NCBI RefSeq assembly: GCF_001908725.1
Contig: NZ_CP018725.1
Coordinates: 4,712,001 to 4,776,000 of the forward strand
Reading direction: 5' to 3'
Length of the DNA: 64,000 nucleotides
Source: Xanthomonas vesicatoria ATCC 35937
Lineage (GTDB): Bacteria; Pseudomonadota; Gammaproteobacteria; Xanthomonadales; Xanthomonadaceae
Of the stretch, positions 32,862 through 41,604 are shown in pieces. A program made the translations under genes and the position numbers. The notes below the pieces were generated by a model. That model ran no database searches and was not told where the DNA came from. It was given only the letters and a program-made list of their open reading frames with translations. Each line of letters opens with the position of its first letter. Position 1 is the first letter of the stretch.

Positions 32862-33347
32862 ATGACTGCGCTATCCACCTTTGAATTCACCGATCTGGAC
32901 GGTTACCCGCATGCCTTGGCCGACTACGCCGGCAAAGTCTTGCTGGTGGTCAATGTGGCGTCCAAATGCGGCTTCACTCCGCAGTACGCGGGATTGCAGG
33001 CGCTGTGGCAGCGCTATCGCGAGCGCGGGCTGGTGGTGATCGGTTTCCCCTGCGATCAGTTCGGTCACCAGGAGCCGGGCGATGCGGCACAAATCCGGCA
33101 GTTTTGTTCGCTCGACTATGCGGTGGATTTTCCGCTGGCGTCCAAGGTCGAGGTCAACGGCAGCGACGCGCATCCGCTGTGGAAATGGCTCAAGCACGAA
33201 CAACGCGGCCTGCTTGGCTCCGAGGCGATCAAGTGGAATTTCACCAAGTTCCTGATCGGCCGCGACGGCACCGTGCTGGAGCGCTATGCGCCGACCACCA
33301 AGCCGGAGGCCCTGGCCGACGATATCGAGCGTGCGCTGGACGTCTGA
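32862..33347 (+). CDS. Glutathione/thioredoxin peroxidase (GPx family)
   Basis: The 161-residue protein has the three GPx motifs: NVASKCGFTPQY with peroxidatic Cys36, GFPCDQFGHQEPG with Cys64, and IKWNFTKFLIGRDG. The catalytic Gln and Trp are present. Cys82 (RQFCSLDYAVDFPLASK) fits the resolving Cys of thioredoxin-dependent GPx enzymes, so thioredoxin rather than glutathione may be the reductant. It reduces H2O2 and organic peroxides in the cytoplasm. The gene is monocistronic by spacing. Confidence 0.93.
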   Translation: MTALSTFEFTDLDGYPHALADYAGKVLLVVNVASKCGFTPQYAGLQALWQRYRERGLVVIGFPCDQFGHQEPGDAAQIRQFCSLDYAVDFPLASKVEVNGSDAHPLWKWLKHEQRGLLGSEAIKWNFTKFLIGRDGTVLERYAPTTKPEALADDIERALDV

Positions 33348-33525
33348 TATCGCCAACGCACCCAACCTCATCAACGCGCCCGGATCATCTGAGCGCACCC
33401 GGGCGCGACGAGGCGTTACCGAGGATGTGAGGCCTTATGCCAAGGATGAGGCGTTACTGGGAGTGCTTCATCGCGCCCAAGGGCGCTGCTACGACGGTGC
33501 GGTAGCGGCGACCCCGCACGCTGCA

Positions 33526-34305
33526 TCACTTCTCGACGAAGGCGCGTTCGAACACGTAATGCCCCGGCGTGCCAATACGCGGCGAGGTCTGGAAACCGCG
33601 CGCGTCCAGCAAGGTGCGCAGGTCGGCCAGCATCTGCGGGCTGCCGCAGATCATGAAGCGGTCATTGGCCGGGTCCAGGGTCGGCAGGCCCAGGGTCTGC
33701 TGCATGCGGCCATCGGCCATCAGCTCGGTCAGCCGGCCCTGGTTGGCAAACGCTTCGCGGGTGACCGCCGGGTAATACAGCAGTTTTTCGCGCAGCAGAT
33801 CGCCGAGGAATTCGTGCTGCGGCAGCTCGCGTTCGAAGTAGTCGCGGTACGCCAGATCCTGCACGAAGCGCACGCCCTGGGTCAGGATCACCTTGTCGAA
33901 ACGCTCGTAGGTTTCCGGGTCCTTGATGATCGACAACCACGGCGCCAGGCCGGTGCCGGTGCCCAGCAAATACAGGTTGCGGCCCGGGTGCAGGTCGCTG
34001 ATCAGCAGCGTGCCGGTGGGCTTCTTGCCGACCAGCACCTTGTCGCCCGGCTGGATGTGCTGCAGCCGCGAGGTCAGCGGGCCGTCCGGCACCTTGATGC
34101 TGAAGAACTCCAGATGCTCTTCCCAGTTGGCGCTGGCGATCGAATACGCACGCAGCAACGGCCGGGTTTCGGTTTCCAGCCCGATCATCACGAACTGGCC
34201 GTTCTCGAAGCGGAAACCGGCATCGCGGGTGGTGGTGAAGCTGAAGTAGGCATCGGTCCAGTGGCGGACCTCAAGCACCGTTTCGGCGCCAAAAGCGGAA
34301 GACAT
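33526..34305 (-). CDS. fpr: Ferredoxin-NADP reductase
   Basis: The 259-residue flavoenzyme carries the FAD motif LLRAYSIASANW (RxYSxx), the NADP-binding GTGTGLAPWLSI and the MICGSPQML motif, ending VFERAFVEK. It matches bacterial subclass I Fpr (about 258 residues) found in proteobacteria. It shuttles electrons between NADPH and ferredoxin or flavodoxin and takes part in oxidative-stress and iron metabolism. The start ATG 34305 is fixed by family length. Confidence 0.94.
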   Translation of the reverse strand: MSSAFGAETVLEVRHWTDAYFSFTTTRDAGFRFENGQFVMIGLETETRPLLRAYSIASANWEEHLEFFSIKVPDGPLTSRLQHIQPGDKVLVGKKPTGTLLISDLHPGRNLYLLGTGTGLAPWLSIIKDPETYERFDKVILTQGVRFVQDLAYRDYFERELPQHEFLGDLLREKLLYYPAVTREAFANQGRLTELMADGRMQQTLGLPTLDPANDRFMICGSPQMLADLRTLLDARGFQTSPRIGTPGHYVFERAFVEK

Positions 34306-34381
34306 ACCGGTTTAGTGTCGTGGGAGGAGTACCCGGCAATTCTACCTCAAGCCAGCCAAATGAGATGAACTCTCATTTGGC

Positions 34382-34412
34382 GGGAATGGAGAATCGGGAA
34401 TCGGGAATGGGG
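34382..34412 (+). repeat. GGGAATCGGGAAT-type intergenic repeat, left arm
   Basis: The stretch is a tandem-like run of GGGAATGG and GGGAATCG units. An inverted counterpart lies at 34489-34510. The same style of simple, dispersed repeat is common in Xanthomonas intergenic DNA. Confidence 0.5.
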
Positions 34413-34488
34413 TGCAGTGCCGAAAGATCTGTGCCTCTTCAGGATCCGCAGGCTCAGTGCCTGTCAGCCGCAGGAGCGCCGCTTCTAA

Positions 34489-34510
34489 CGATTCCCCATT
34501 CCCCATTCCC
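34489..34510 (-). repeat. GGGAAT-type intergenic repeat, right arm (inverted)
   Basis: On the minus strand this reads GGGAATGGGGAATGG and then GGAATCG, an inverted version of 34382-34412. Together the arms could form a long imperfect hairpin between fpr and the ABC transporter gene. Confidence 0.5.
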
Positions 34511-34514
34511 AGCC

Positions 34515-36395
34515 TCACCGATACCCCGCCGCCTGCAGCTCGAACAGCTCCGCATAGCGCCCGCCTTGGGCCATCAGCTCTTCGTGGGTGCCGTTGGCCT
34601 CGATGCGCCCCGCCACCAGCACCAGGATGCGGTCGGCCATGCGCACGCTGGAGAAGCGGTGCGAGATCAACACCGCGGTGCGGTTGTCGGAGAGCTCCTT
34701 GAAGCGCTGAAACACCTCGAATTCGCTGCGCGCATCCAGTGCTGCGGTGGGTTCGTCCAGGATCATCAGTTGCGCATCGCGCATGTAGGCGCGTGCGATG
34801 GCGATTTTCTGCCACTGCCCACCGGACAGGTCCACGCTGTTCTTGAAACGGCGGCCGATCAATTGGGCGTAGCCATCGGGCAGGCTGTCGATGAGTGCGC
34901 CGGCCATCGCGCGCTGCGCAGCGGCCTGGATCCGCGGCGCATCGTCCATCGCATCCACCTGGCCCACGCCGATGTTCTCGCCCACGCTGAGGTGGTAGCG
35001 CACGAAGTCCTGAAAGATCACTCCCAGGTTGGCGCGCAGATCGTCCAGATCGTAGTCGCGCAGGTCGTGACCATCGAGCAGGATGCGGCCCTCGTCAGGG
35101 TCGTACAGCCGCGCCAGCAGCTTGACTAGCGTGGTCTTGCCGGCGCCGTTTTCGCCGACCAGTGCCAGCACTTCGCCAGCGCGCAGTTCGAAATCCAGAT
35201 GCCGGACCGTCCACGTCTCTGCGTCCGGATAACGGAAGCCCACATCCTCGAACACGAACCCCTGGCGGATCGGCCGCGGCACCGGCAAGGCGTTGGGGCG
35301 CGAGCGGATTTCCGGCACGATGTTGAAGAACGAATACAGATCGTCCAGATACAAGGCTTGGCCGGCGACCTGCGAAAACCCGATCAACAGGCCTTCCAGC
35401 AATTGACGCAGACGCAGGAAACTGCCGGCCAGAAAGGTCAGGTCGCCGATGCTGAAATCGCCGCGCACCGTGCGCCAGGCGATGTAGCCATAGGCCATGT
35501 AATAGCCCAGCGTGCCCAGCGCCGCCAGCACCGCACCCCAGAACGCACGCTTGCGCGCCAGTGCGCGGTTGGCCTGGAAGAACTTGTCGGCCAGGCGCCG
35601 GTAACGCGCAATCAGAAAGCGATGCAGGTTGAGGATTTTGACTTCTTTTGCGGTCTCTACGCTGGCGCCGACCTGGCGCAGATAATCGAGCTGGCGGCGC
35701 TCCGGCGTCCACTGGAAGTTGAGCGAATAGCCCAGTGCATTGAAGTGCGCCTCGCCAATGAAGGCCGGGATCAGCGCCACTGCCAGCAGCACGATCAACC
35801 AGGGTGCGTACACCACCAGGCCCACTGCTAGGCTGACCACGGTGATCGCATCCTGCACCTGGCCAAACAACTGGCTCATCAGGTTCATGCGGTTCATGGT
35901 CTGACGGCGTGCGCGATCCAGCTTGTCCTGCCGGTCGGGGTCTTCGAAATCTTCCAGATCCAGCTGCGCGGCATGCTCCATCAGGCGCACGCTGGCGGCG
36001 TTGTTGAACAGCTCCGACAACAGCGCATCGGCATAACCGACCATGCGCCCGAGTAGGTCAGAGCCGATCGCCAGCGCCAGTTCCAACGCCAGCAACTCCA
36101 GTAAGCGGTTCAAACGCCCGCTGCCCAGCGCCTGCGTAAAGGACTCGAATGCCGGCGGCTGGCCGACCAGGTGGATCGCCTCGTCGATGATCAATTTGCC
36201 GATGTAGAGCGTGGCCACCGGCATCAACGCGCGAAGCACGCGCAGGCCGATGCTGCTGGCGCTCAGCCAGCGGCTGGTCTGCCAGATCTGGCGCAGGAAC
36301 GGTGGCAGGTTGCGTAGCGCATCCAGGCGCTCGCGCAGGGTGGGGCCGGTACGGGGAGCGGCGGGCGCGGCGGCGCCGGAACGGGAAGCTGACAT
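34515..36395 (-). CDS. ABC transporter, fused permease and ATPase (exporter type)
   Basis: The 626-residue protein has an N-terminal membrane domain with about six helices (40-340) and a C-terminal ATPase: Walker A GENGAGKTTLV near residue 412, signature DLSGGQWQK near 521 and Walker B LMILDEPTAALD near 541. This is a half-transporter that should dimerise; export of a lipid, drug or peptide is likely. ATG 36395 (MSASRSGAAAP) is preferred to an upstream Met. A MarR-family gene lies 93 bases upstream on the same strand, suggesting drug-type regulation. Confidence 0.93.
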   Translation of the reverse strand: MSASRSGAAAPAAPRTGPTLRERLDALRNLPPFLRQIWQTSRWLSASSIGLRVLRALMPVATLYIGKLIIDEAIHLVGQPPAFESFTQALGSGRLNRLLELLALELALAIGSDLLGRMVGYADALLSELFNNAASVRLMEHAAQLDLEDFEDPDRQDKLDRARRQTMNRMNLMSQLFGQVQDAITVVSLAVGLVVYAPWLIVLLAVALIPAFIGEAHFNALGYSLNFQWTPERRQLDYLRQVGASVETAKEVKILNLHRFLIARYRRLADKFFQANRALARKRAFWGAVLAALGTLGYYMAYGYIAWRTVRGDFSIGDLTFLAGSFLRLRQLLEGLLIGFSQVAGQALYLDDLYSFFNIVPEIRSRPNALPVPRPIRQGFVFEDVGFRYPDAETWTVRHLDFELRAGEVLALVGENGAGKTTLVKLLARLYDPDEGRILLDGHDLRDYDLDDLRANLGVIFQDFVRYHLSVGENIGVGQVDAMDDAPRIQAAAQRAMAGALIDSLPDGYAQLIGRRFKNSVDLSGGQWQKIAIARAYMRDAQLMILDEPTAALDARSEFEVFQRFKELSDNRTAVLISHRFSSVRMADRILVLVAGRIEANGTHEELMAQGGRYAELFELQAAGYR

Positions 36396-36488
36396 CGCAT
36401 TAGTGTGCAGCGCTTCGCGTCGGCGCGGGGTGTTGGAGTACTCGCCGGGCAGGGCTCGCCCTTGCCGCTGGCCGGCAAGCTGCACCGG

Positions 36489-36938
36489 TCAGCGCAACGC
36501 CTCGGCCAGCCGCAGCAGCAGCGCCGACACCGCCTGCGGGTCGAGCGGGGCCGCGGCGGCCTGCAGGCGCGTTTCTGCAGTGGCGACTATGCCGGAGGCC
36601 TTTTTCAGGGCGGCGCGGCCCTTGGACGTGAGTTCGGTCTTCTGTACGCGGCCGTGCTCGGGATGCGGCATGCGTGCGATGAAACCGGCGCGTTCGAGCG
36701 TTACCAAAATCGCCTGCATGGTCTGCGGGGTCACGAACGCGCGCCGGGCGAGGGCAGCGTTCGATGCGCCCGGCTCGCCTTTCAAATAGGTGAGCACCGC
36801 ATATTGGGGCGTGGTCAGGCCGATGTCGCGCAGGTCGGTATCCATGCGCGTGCGCAGGGCCTGCTGTGCCAGCTTCAACGCATAGCCGATAGTCGCGTAT
36901 GGGTCGCGCATCTGCGGTTCACTTCCGGGATCTGTCAT
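36489..36938 (-). CDS. MarR-family regulator upstream of the ABC exporter
   Basis: The 149-residue protein is a MarR winged-helix regulator. TTPQYAVLTYLKGEPGASNAALARRAFVTPQ leads into the recognition helix, split here to QTMQAILVTLERAGFIAR, and the wing reads HPEHGRVQKTEL; the DxR tip is replaced by EHGR. It lies upstream of the ABC exporter in the same direction and is divergent from a VOC-family gene. A TATCAG...CTGATA inverted repeat (36937-36974) spans its start region and could be its operator. Confidence 0.9.
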   Translation of the reverse strand: MTDPGSEPQMRDPYATIGYALKLAQQALRTRMDTDLRDIGLTTPQYAVLTYLKGEPGASNAALARRAFVTPQTMQAILVTLERAGFIARMPHPEHGRVQKTELTSKGRAALKKASGIVATAETRLQAAAAPLDPQAVSALLLRLAEALR

Positions 36939-36974
36939 ATCAGTGCCCTTACATAATTGTCAGTGTGCTGATAT
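36937..36974. promoter_or_regulatory. Candidate MarR operator in divergent marR / VOC region
   Basis: ATATCAG (36937-36943) and CTGATAT (36968-36974) form a 7-bp inverted repeat separated by 24 bases, overlapping the marR start codon and lying upstream of the VOC gene. A site here could control both directions. The wide spacing makes the call tentative. Confidence 0.35.
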
Positions 36975-37006
36975 TTTAGGCCTTCCCAATCACAGTGCGT
37001 CCAGCC

Positions 37007-37378
37007 ATGCCCCATCTGATCGGCCCCGACTTCGTCGGCATTCAAACCCCGGATCTTGACGCAGCACGCAGCTTCTACACCGAGGTGGTCGGGCTCACGC
37101 CTGCAGCCCACAGCCCGCCGGGCGCGGTGGTGTTCGACACCCGGCCGATCCCGTTTGCCATCCGTATGCCGGTGGTCGAGCTGACCAATACCGACCGGTT
37201 GGGCGAGGGCATCGCGCTGTGGTTCGGCTGCGATGATGCCGACGCCTTGCATGCGCATCTTGCCGACCACGGCACAGAGATCGCGTTTGCGCCGAAGGAC
37301 GGGCCATTTGGCCGGTATTTCGCGTTCCGCGATCCGTTCGGCTACACCATCACCGCTCACAATGTGACGCACGCCTGA
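37007..37378 (+). CDS. VOC-family (glyoxalase/bleomycin-resistance-like) protein
   Basis: The 123-residue protein is a two-module vicinal-oxygen-chelate fold. IGPDFVGIQTPDLDAARSFY is the first beta-alpha unit and RYFAFRDPFGYTITAHN the C-terminal one, containing the usual DPFG turn. Such proteins act as dioxygenases, isomerases or antibiotic-binding resistance proteins. It is divergent from the marR-ABC exporter pair, so a role in the same stress or drug response is plausible. ATG 37007 gives a normal VOC N terminus. Confidence 0.87.
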   Translation: MPHLIGPDFVGIQTPDLDAARSFYTEVVGLTPAAHSPPGAVVFDTRPIPFAIRMPVVELTNTDRLGEGIALWFGCDDADALHAHLADHGTEIAFAPKDGPFGRYFAFRDPFGYTITAHNVTHA

Positions 37379-37653
37379 GCACGCGCGGTTGGCGCGACCG
37401 AAGCAACAGTGCGTATTTCGCAGCGTGTGCCAACCGAGCAGGCGGGCAGGGCTGCGGCCTGGCATGGCGCGTGGCAGTACCGCGGTGAGGCGGTCATTGC
37501 GGTCCGCACTCCCTGCGTCACCGCGCCATCCTGCTACCCGGCAAGCCGCAACGCATGCTTCGGTCAATCGTTTCCATAGACGCCCCATCCGGCTGCGGCC
37601 GCGGTTTGCTCTAAAATGTGCGGATTGCACCCCCGCCAGCCGTAGAGCCAGCC

Positions 37654-39171
37654 GTGACCTCGATCAAGCAGGAAGACCTCATCCAGTCCGTCGCCGATGC
37701 GCTGCAGTACATCAGCTACTACCACCCGGTCGACTACATCAAGAACCTGTCGGCTGCCTACGAGCGCGAAGAATCGCCCGCCGCTAAGGACGCGATTGCG
37801 CAGATCCTGATCAATTCGCGCATGTGCGCTGAAGGCCATCGCCCGATCTGCCAGGACACCGGCATCGTCACCGTGTTTCTGGAAATCGGCATGAACGTGC
37901 GTTGGGACGACGCCACCATGGGCGTGGAAGATATGGTCAACGAAGGCGTGCGCCGCGCCTACAACCATCCGGACAACAAATTGCGTGCCAGCGTGCTGGC
38001 CGATCCGGCCGGCAAGCGTGCCAACACCAAGGACAACACCCCGGCGGTGGTCAACGTGAAGATCGTCCCGGGCGACACGGTCGACGTTATCGTCGCGGCC
38101 AAGGGCGGCGGTTCGGAGGCCAAGAGCAAGTTCGCCATGCTCAACCCCTCTGATTCCATCGTCGACTGGGTGCTCAAGACCGTGCCGACCATGGGCGCGG
38201 GCTGGTGCCCGCCGGGCATGCTCGGCATCGGCATCGGCGGCACCGCCGAGAAGGCGATGCTGCTGGCCAAGGAAGCGCTGATGGAGCCGATCGACATCGT
38301 CGACCTGCAGGCGCGCGGCGCCTCCAATCGTGCCGAAGAACTGCGCCTGGAGCTGTACGAAAAGGTCAATGCGCTCGGTATCGGCGCACAGGGCCTGGGC
38401 GGCCTGACCACGGTGCTGGACATCAAGGTCAAGGATTACCCGACCCATGCTGCCAACCTGCCGGTGGCCTTGATCCCCAATTGCGCCGCCACCCGCCACG
38501 CCCACTTCACCCTGGACGGCAGCGGCCCGGTGATGCTGGACCCGCCGTCGCTGGAAGACTGGCCCAAGCTCACCTACAACCCGACCAATGCGCTCCGGGT
38601 GAATCTGGACACCATCACCCGCGAAGAAGTCGCCAGCTTCAAGCCGGGCGAAGTGGTGCTGCTCAACGGCAAGCTGCTGACCGGCCGCGACGCCGCGCAC
38701 AAGCGCATGATCGACATGCTCAACAAGGGCGAGCCCTTGCCGGTGGATTTCACCAACCGCTTCATCTACTACGTTGGCCCGGTCGACCCGGTGCGCGACG
38801 AAGTGGTCGGCCCGGCCGGCCCGACTACCGCCACGCGCATGGACAAGTTCACCCGTCAGATGCTCGAACAAACCGGCCTGCTGGGCATGGTCGGCAAGTC
38901 CGAGCGTGGCGATGCGGCAATCGATGCAATCCGTGACAACAAGGCCGTGTACCTGATGGCGGTCGGCGGCTCGGCATACCTGGTGTCCAAGGCGATCAAG
39001 GCCGCGCGCGTGCTGGCGTTCGAAGACCTTGGCATGGAGGCGATCTACGAATTCGAGGTCAAGGACATGCCGGTGACCGTGGCGGTGGATTCCACCGGCG
39101 AATCGGTGCACAAGACCGGCCCGCGGCAGTGGCAGTCGCGCATTGGCAAGATTCCGGTGGTAGTGGAGTAA
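37654..39171 (+). CDS. Fumarate hydratase class I (Fe-S)
   Basis: The 505-residue enzyme is a single-chain class I fumarase, which interconverts fumarate and malate in the citric acid cycle using an oxygen-sensitive 4Fe-4S cluster. The N-terminal alpha part has SRMCAEGHRPICQDTGIVTV with a cluster Cys, and GAGWCPPGMLGIGIGGTAEK; the next Cys region is IPNCAATRHAHF. The beta part ends with FTRQMLEQTGLLGMVGKSER and GGSAYLVSKAIKAARVLAF. The start is a GTG at 37654 reading MTSIKQEDLIQSVADAL. Upstream in-frame codons encode no recognisable sequence. It stands alone. Confidence 0.94.
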   Translation: MTSIKQEDLIQSVADALQYISYYHPVDYIKNLSAAYEREESPAAKDAIAQILINSRMCAEGHRPICQDTGIVTVFLEIGMNVRWDDATMGVEDMVNEGVRRAYNHPDNKLRASVLADPAGKRANTKDNTPAVVNVKIVPGDTVDVIVAAKGGGSEAKSKFAMLNPSDSIVDWVLKTVPTMGAGWCPPGMLGIGIGGTAEKAMLLAKEALMEPIDIVDLQARGASNRAEELRLELYEKVNALGIGAQGLGGLTTVLDIKVKDYPTHAANLPVALIPNCAATRHAHFTLDGSGPVMLDPPSLEDWPKLTYNPTNALRVNLDTITREEVASFKPGEVVLLNGKLLTGRDAAHKRMIDMLNKGEPLPVDFTNRFIYYVGPVDPVRDEVVGPAGPTTATRMDKFTRQMLEQTGLLGMVGKSERGDAAIDAIRDNKAVYLMAVGGSAYLVSKAIKAARVLAFEDLGMEAIYEFEVKDMPVTVAVDSTGESVHKTGPRQWQSRIGKIPVVVE

Positions 39172-39494
39172 CCGGATTACCAACTGACTGCGCAGCCCGT
39201 CGGCAGGGCGGGCTGGGCCAGCGCCCGATTCATGCGGTGAGGCGCATTTCTTCGCACCGCGTGCGTACAACGATGGCGCGAGACGGCGTGGTGCTCAGTT
39301 GGTCGGAAGTAGCGAGGCGATGGAACGCCTCGTGGTTTGCTGTAGATAAAACGGGCAGAGCGGGACGCTTGCCGGCAGCGGAGCAACTGCGTCGGTGGAG
39401 AGAGCATCGGTGATCTCTCCGCAGAGAAGGCCGGCGCTGCCACGCGCGAACCGGCTATGCTCGACGCACTGGCCGCTAATCCAAGGAGAAAGGA
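39172..39494. other. Intergenic region after fumarase
   Basis: These 323 bases contain a small GAGGCG...CGCCTC hairpin near 39314-39331 without a T tract, and the ribosome site of the next gene. No gene is seen. Confidence 0.45.
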
Positions 39495-39920
39495 ATGCTC
39501 CGACTCGTCTGTAGCGCGTTGTCGTTGTGCCTGAGCCTGAGTGCGGCGGCGCAGCAGCAAAAGGCACCCACGGTGTTGTTTCCTTCGCGCAACTACGCAC
39601 CGCCGCCTGCCGCCCCCGTGCCGTTTGCAGAGCGCAAGTCACTTAAGACAAACGACACCACAACACGATTCGACGGGCCTTCGGCCACGGACCGGTGCAT
39701 CGCACAGTGCAACAGCAGCGCCCGACAATGCCGCGCCGACCGACCCAGCGAGTCCAGTTGCAGCAGCAGGGCTGCGCCGCGTGGAAAGCGCTGCGACGAC
39801 GTACAAAATCCGGCGCAACAGGCCAACTGCATGGCGCAGGTCTTCGACTGCACCCAGCAGAGCGACGACACTCGCTGCGAACCGCGCAAGCTCGCCTGCC
39901 TGCGCGCCTGTACCAACTGA
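39495..39920 (+). CDS. Exported Cys-rich hypothetical protein (141 aa)
   Basis: No family is recognised. AAGGAGAAAGG just before ATG 39495 is a strong ribosome site. A signal peptide (LVCSALSLCLSLSAAAQ) marks export. After a Pro/Lys-rich linker the C-terminal half holds ten Cys residues in RCIAQC, RQC, SSC, KRC, ANC, FDC, TRC, LAC and RAC settings, an even number that suggests a disulphide-bonded periplasmic or secreted domain. It precedes a GST gene by 12 bases and may share its transcript. Confidence 0.8.
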   Translation: MLRLVCSALSLCLSLSAAAQQQKAPTVLFPSRNYAPPPAAPVPFAERKSLKTNDTTTRFDGPSATDRCIAQCNSSARQCRADRPSESSCSSRAAPRGKRCDDVQNPAQQANCMAQVFDCTQQSDDTRCEPRKLACLRACTN

Positions 39921-39932
39921 CCGAGAACCCGC

Positions 39933-40568
39933 ATGGCCGCCACGCTCTACCACACCCCCAGTACTGCCGCCCTGGTCGTCCATTGGCTGCTGATCGAACT
40001 GGACATCGCACATGTGCTGCATCCGCTGGATTTCGAACGCGGCGAGCAGAAGGCGCCGGACTATCTGGCACTCAATCCGGCCGGCGTAGTGCCCACCCTG
40101 GTGCTGGACGGGCAAGTACTGACGGAAGCGGCCGCCATCGTCATGCATCTGGCCGATCTCTACCCGCATGCCGGGCTCGCGCCGCCGGTCGCCACGCCCG
40201 AGCGCGCGGCCTACTACCGCTGGATGTTTTTCTGCGCCAACACCTTGCAGCCGGCCTATCGCGCCTGGTTCTACCCGCACGAGCCGGCCGGCGCTTCCCA
40301 CCTCGATGCGGCGCAGACCCAGGCACGTAACAAGCTGGAAGCGGCCTGGGCCCAGGTCGATGCGCATTTGCACGCGCATGGACCCTATCTGCTCGGCAAG
40401 ACCCTATCGGCCGCCGATTTCATGCTGACCATGTTGATGCGCTGGTCGCGCAACATGCCTAGACCTACCGACAGCTGGCCGGCCCTGCAGGCGCATGCGC
40501 AACGGATGAAGGCCCGGCCCGCCTTCCAGGAAACCTACCGGCGAGAAGGATTGACCGACTGGGCCTGA
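39933..40568 (+). CDS. Glutathione S-transferase
   Basis: The 211-residue protein has a thioredoxin-like N domain (about 1-80) with NPAGVVPTLVLDGQVLTEAAAI, where cis-Pro and the E/S(A) glutathione contact are visible, and an all-helical C domain (YLLGKTLSAADFMLTMLMRW). STAALVVHW at 10-18 marks the active-site loop, with Ser the likely catalytic residue. It conjugates or reduces electrophiles using glutathione. Gene 39495-39920 lies just upstream. Confidence 0.9.
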   Translation: MAATLYHTPSTAALVVHWLLIELDIAHVLHPLDFERGEQKAPDYLALNPAGVVPTLVLDGQVLTEAAAIVMHLADLYPHAGLAPPVATPERAAYYRWMFFCANTLQPAYRAWFYPHEPAGASHLDAAQTQARNKLEAAWAQVDAHLHAHGPYLLGKTLSAADFMLTMLMRWSRNMPRPTDSWPALQAHAQRMKARPAFQETYRREGLTDWA

Positions 40569-40680
40569 CCGTGGCATCCCGGTGAGCGAAGTTCTGTTTC
40601 GATAGCAACGGTCGAGTCCGTTGGGTTATGCCCTGCGGGGTGTACGATCGCGCGACATACCAGAGAACAGGGGCTCTACC

Positions 40681-41394
40681 ATGTTGCAGTCCGTATCCCG
40701 TCGCAAGCTATTGCAATGCGCGTGTTGTGCACCGGTGGCCGCCGCCGCTGCGTCGTTGCCGTTCTCGCTGCGCGCCGCGCCCGGCAAGAAGACCGACCTC
40801 AGCGCCGATCAGGCGCTGCAGGTATTGCGCGACGGCAATATTGCCTTTGTGCAGAACCGTCCCAAAAAGGTGATTTCCGACGGCAAACGGCGCCTGGAAC
40901 TGGCGCTTGGCCAGACGCCCTTCGTGATCCTGGTGTCCTGTTCTGACTCGCGCGTGCCGCCGGAGCTGCTGTTCGGACGTGGCCTGGGCGAGATGTTCAT
41001 CGTGCGCAATGCCGGCAACACGGTGGACACCACGGCGCTCGGCTCGATCGAATATGCGGTGAGCCAGCTCGGTGTGCCGCTGGTAGTGGTGATGGGCCAC
41101 GAAAGTTGCGGTGCAGTCGCCGCGGCGGTGTCGGTTGTCGAACAGAACGCCTTTTTCCCGGGCGCGATCGGCGCCATGATCGAGCCCATCGTCCCGGCCG
41201 TGCTGGCTGCCAAGAGCAAGGGCGGCGATGACCTGCTGGCCGCCTCGGTAAAGGCCAACGTCAAGCGCACTGTGGATCGCCTGCGTGGCGCGTCCGAACC
41301 TGCCCTGCTGGAGCCTTTGCGCAATGGGGTCTGCAAGGTGGTCGGTGCTTATTACGCGTTGAAAGATGGCAAGGTCGATTTCTTCGACGTGTGA
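40681..41394 (+). CDS. Beta-class carbonic anhydrase with Tat-like signal
   Basis: The 237-residue enzyme hydrates CO2. The zinc ligands are Cys87, Asp89 (CSDSR), His140 and Cys143 (GHESCGAV), the beta-class pattern. GNTVDTTALGSIEYAV fits the family. The N terminus has SRRKLLQ followed by a hydrophobic stretch (CACCAPVAAAAASLPFSL), a twin-arginine export motif, so this copy may fold in the cytoplasm and work in the periplasm. A terminator follows at 41461-41492. Confidence 0.92.
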   Translation: MLQSVSRRKLLQCACCAPVAAAAASLPFSLRAAPGKKTDLSADQALQVLRDGNIAFVQNRPKKVISDGKRRLELALGQTPFVILVSCSDSRVPPELLFGRGLGEMFIVRNAGNTVDTTALGSIEYAVSQLGVPLVVVMGHESCGAVAAAVSVVEQNAFFPGAIGAMIEPIVPAVLAAKSKGGDDLLAASVKANVKRTVDRLRGASEPALLEPLRNGVCKVVGAYYALKDGKVDFFDV

Positions 41395-41460
41395 TTCGAT
41401 GTTCTGACTAGCGTCGGTTGGAGAGGCACGCGCCTAGGGCGGGCCTCCTCATCCGGCCAC

Positions 41461-41492
41461 AAAAAAGCCGGCAGCAATGCCGGCTTTTTTTT
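41461..41492. terminator. Bidirectional intrinsic terminator
   Basis: GCCGGCA-gcaa-TGCCGGC flanked by A6 and T8 tracts forms a strong hairpin able to stop transcription from carbonic anhydrase (plus) and phospholipase (minus). Confidence 0.85.
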
Positions 41493-41604
41493 GTGGCGAT
41501 CTTCTATGTAGCGAAGCCGCGGTTGCATCGTGGCCGCGACAGCCTGCCAGGGTGCCAAGTGCGCCTGCCTGCGCTCAATGCAAACCGACCCGGCTCTCGA
41601 TACC

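Noticed and set aside
37564..39270. Long minus-strand frame opposite the fumarase gene
   Set aside because: It mirrors the fumarase coding region and extends only slightly beyond it; composition is that of reversed GC-rich codons.
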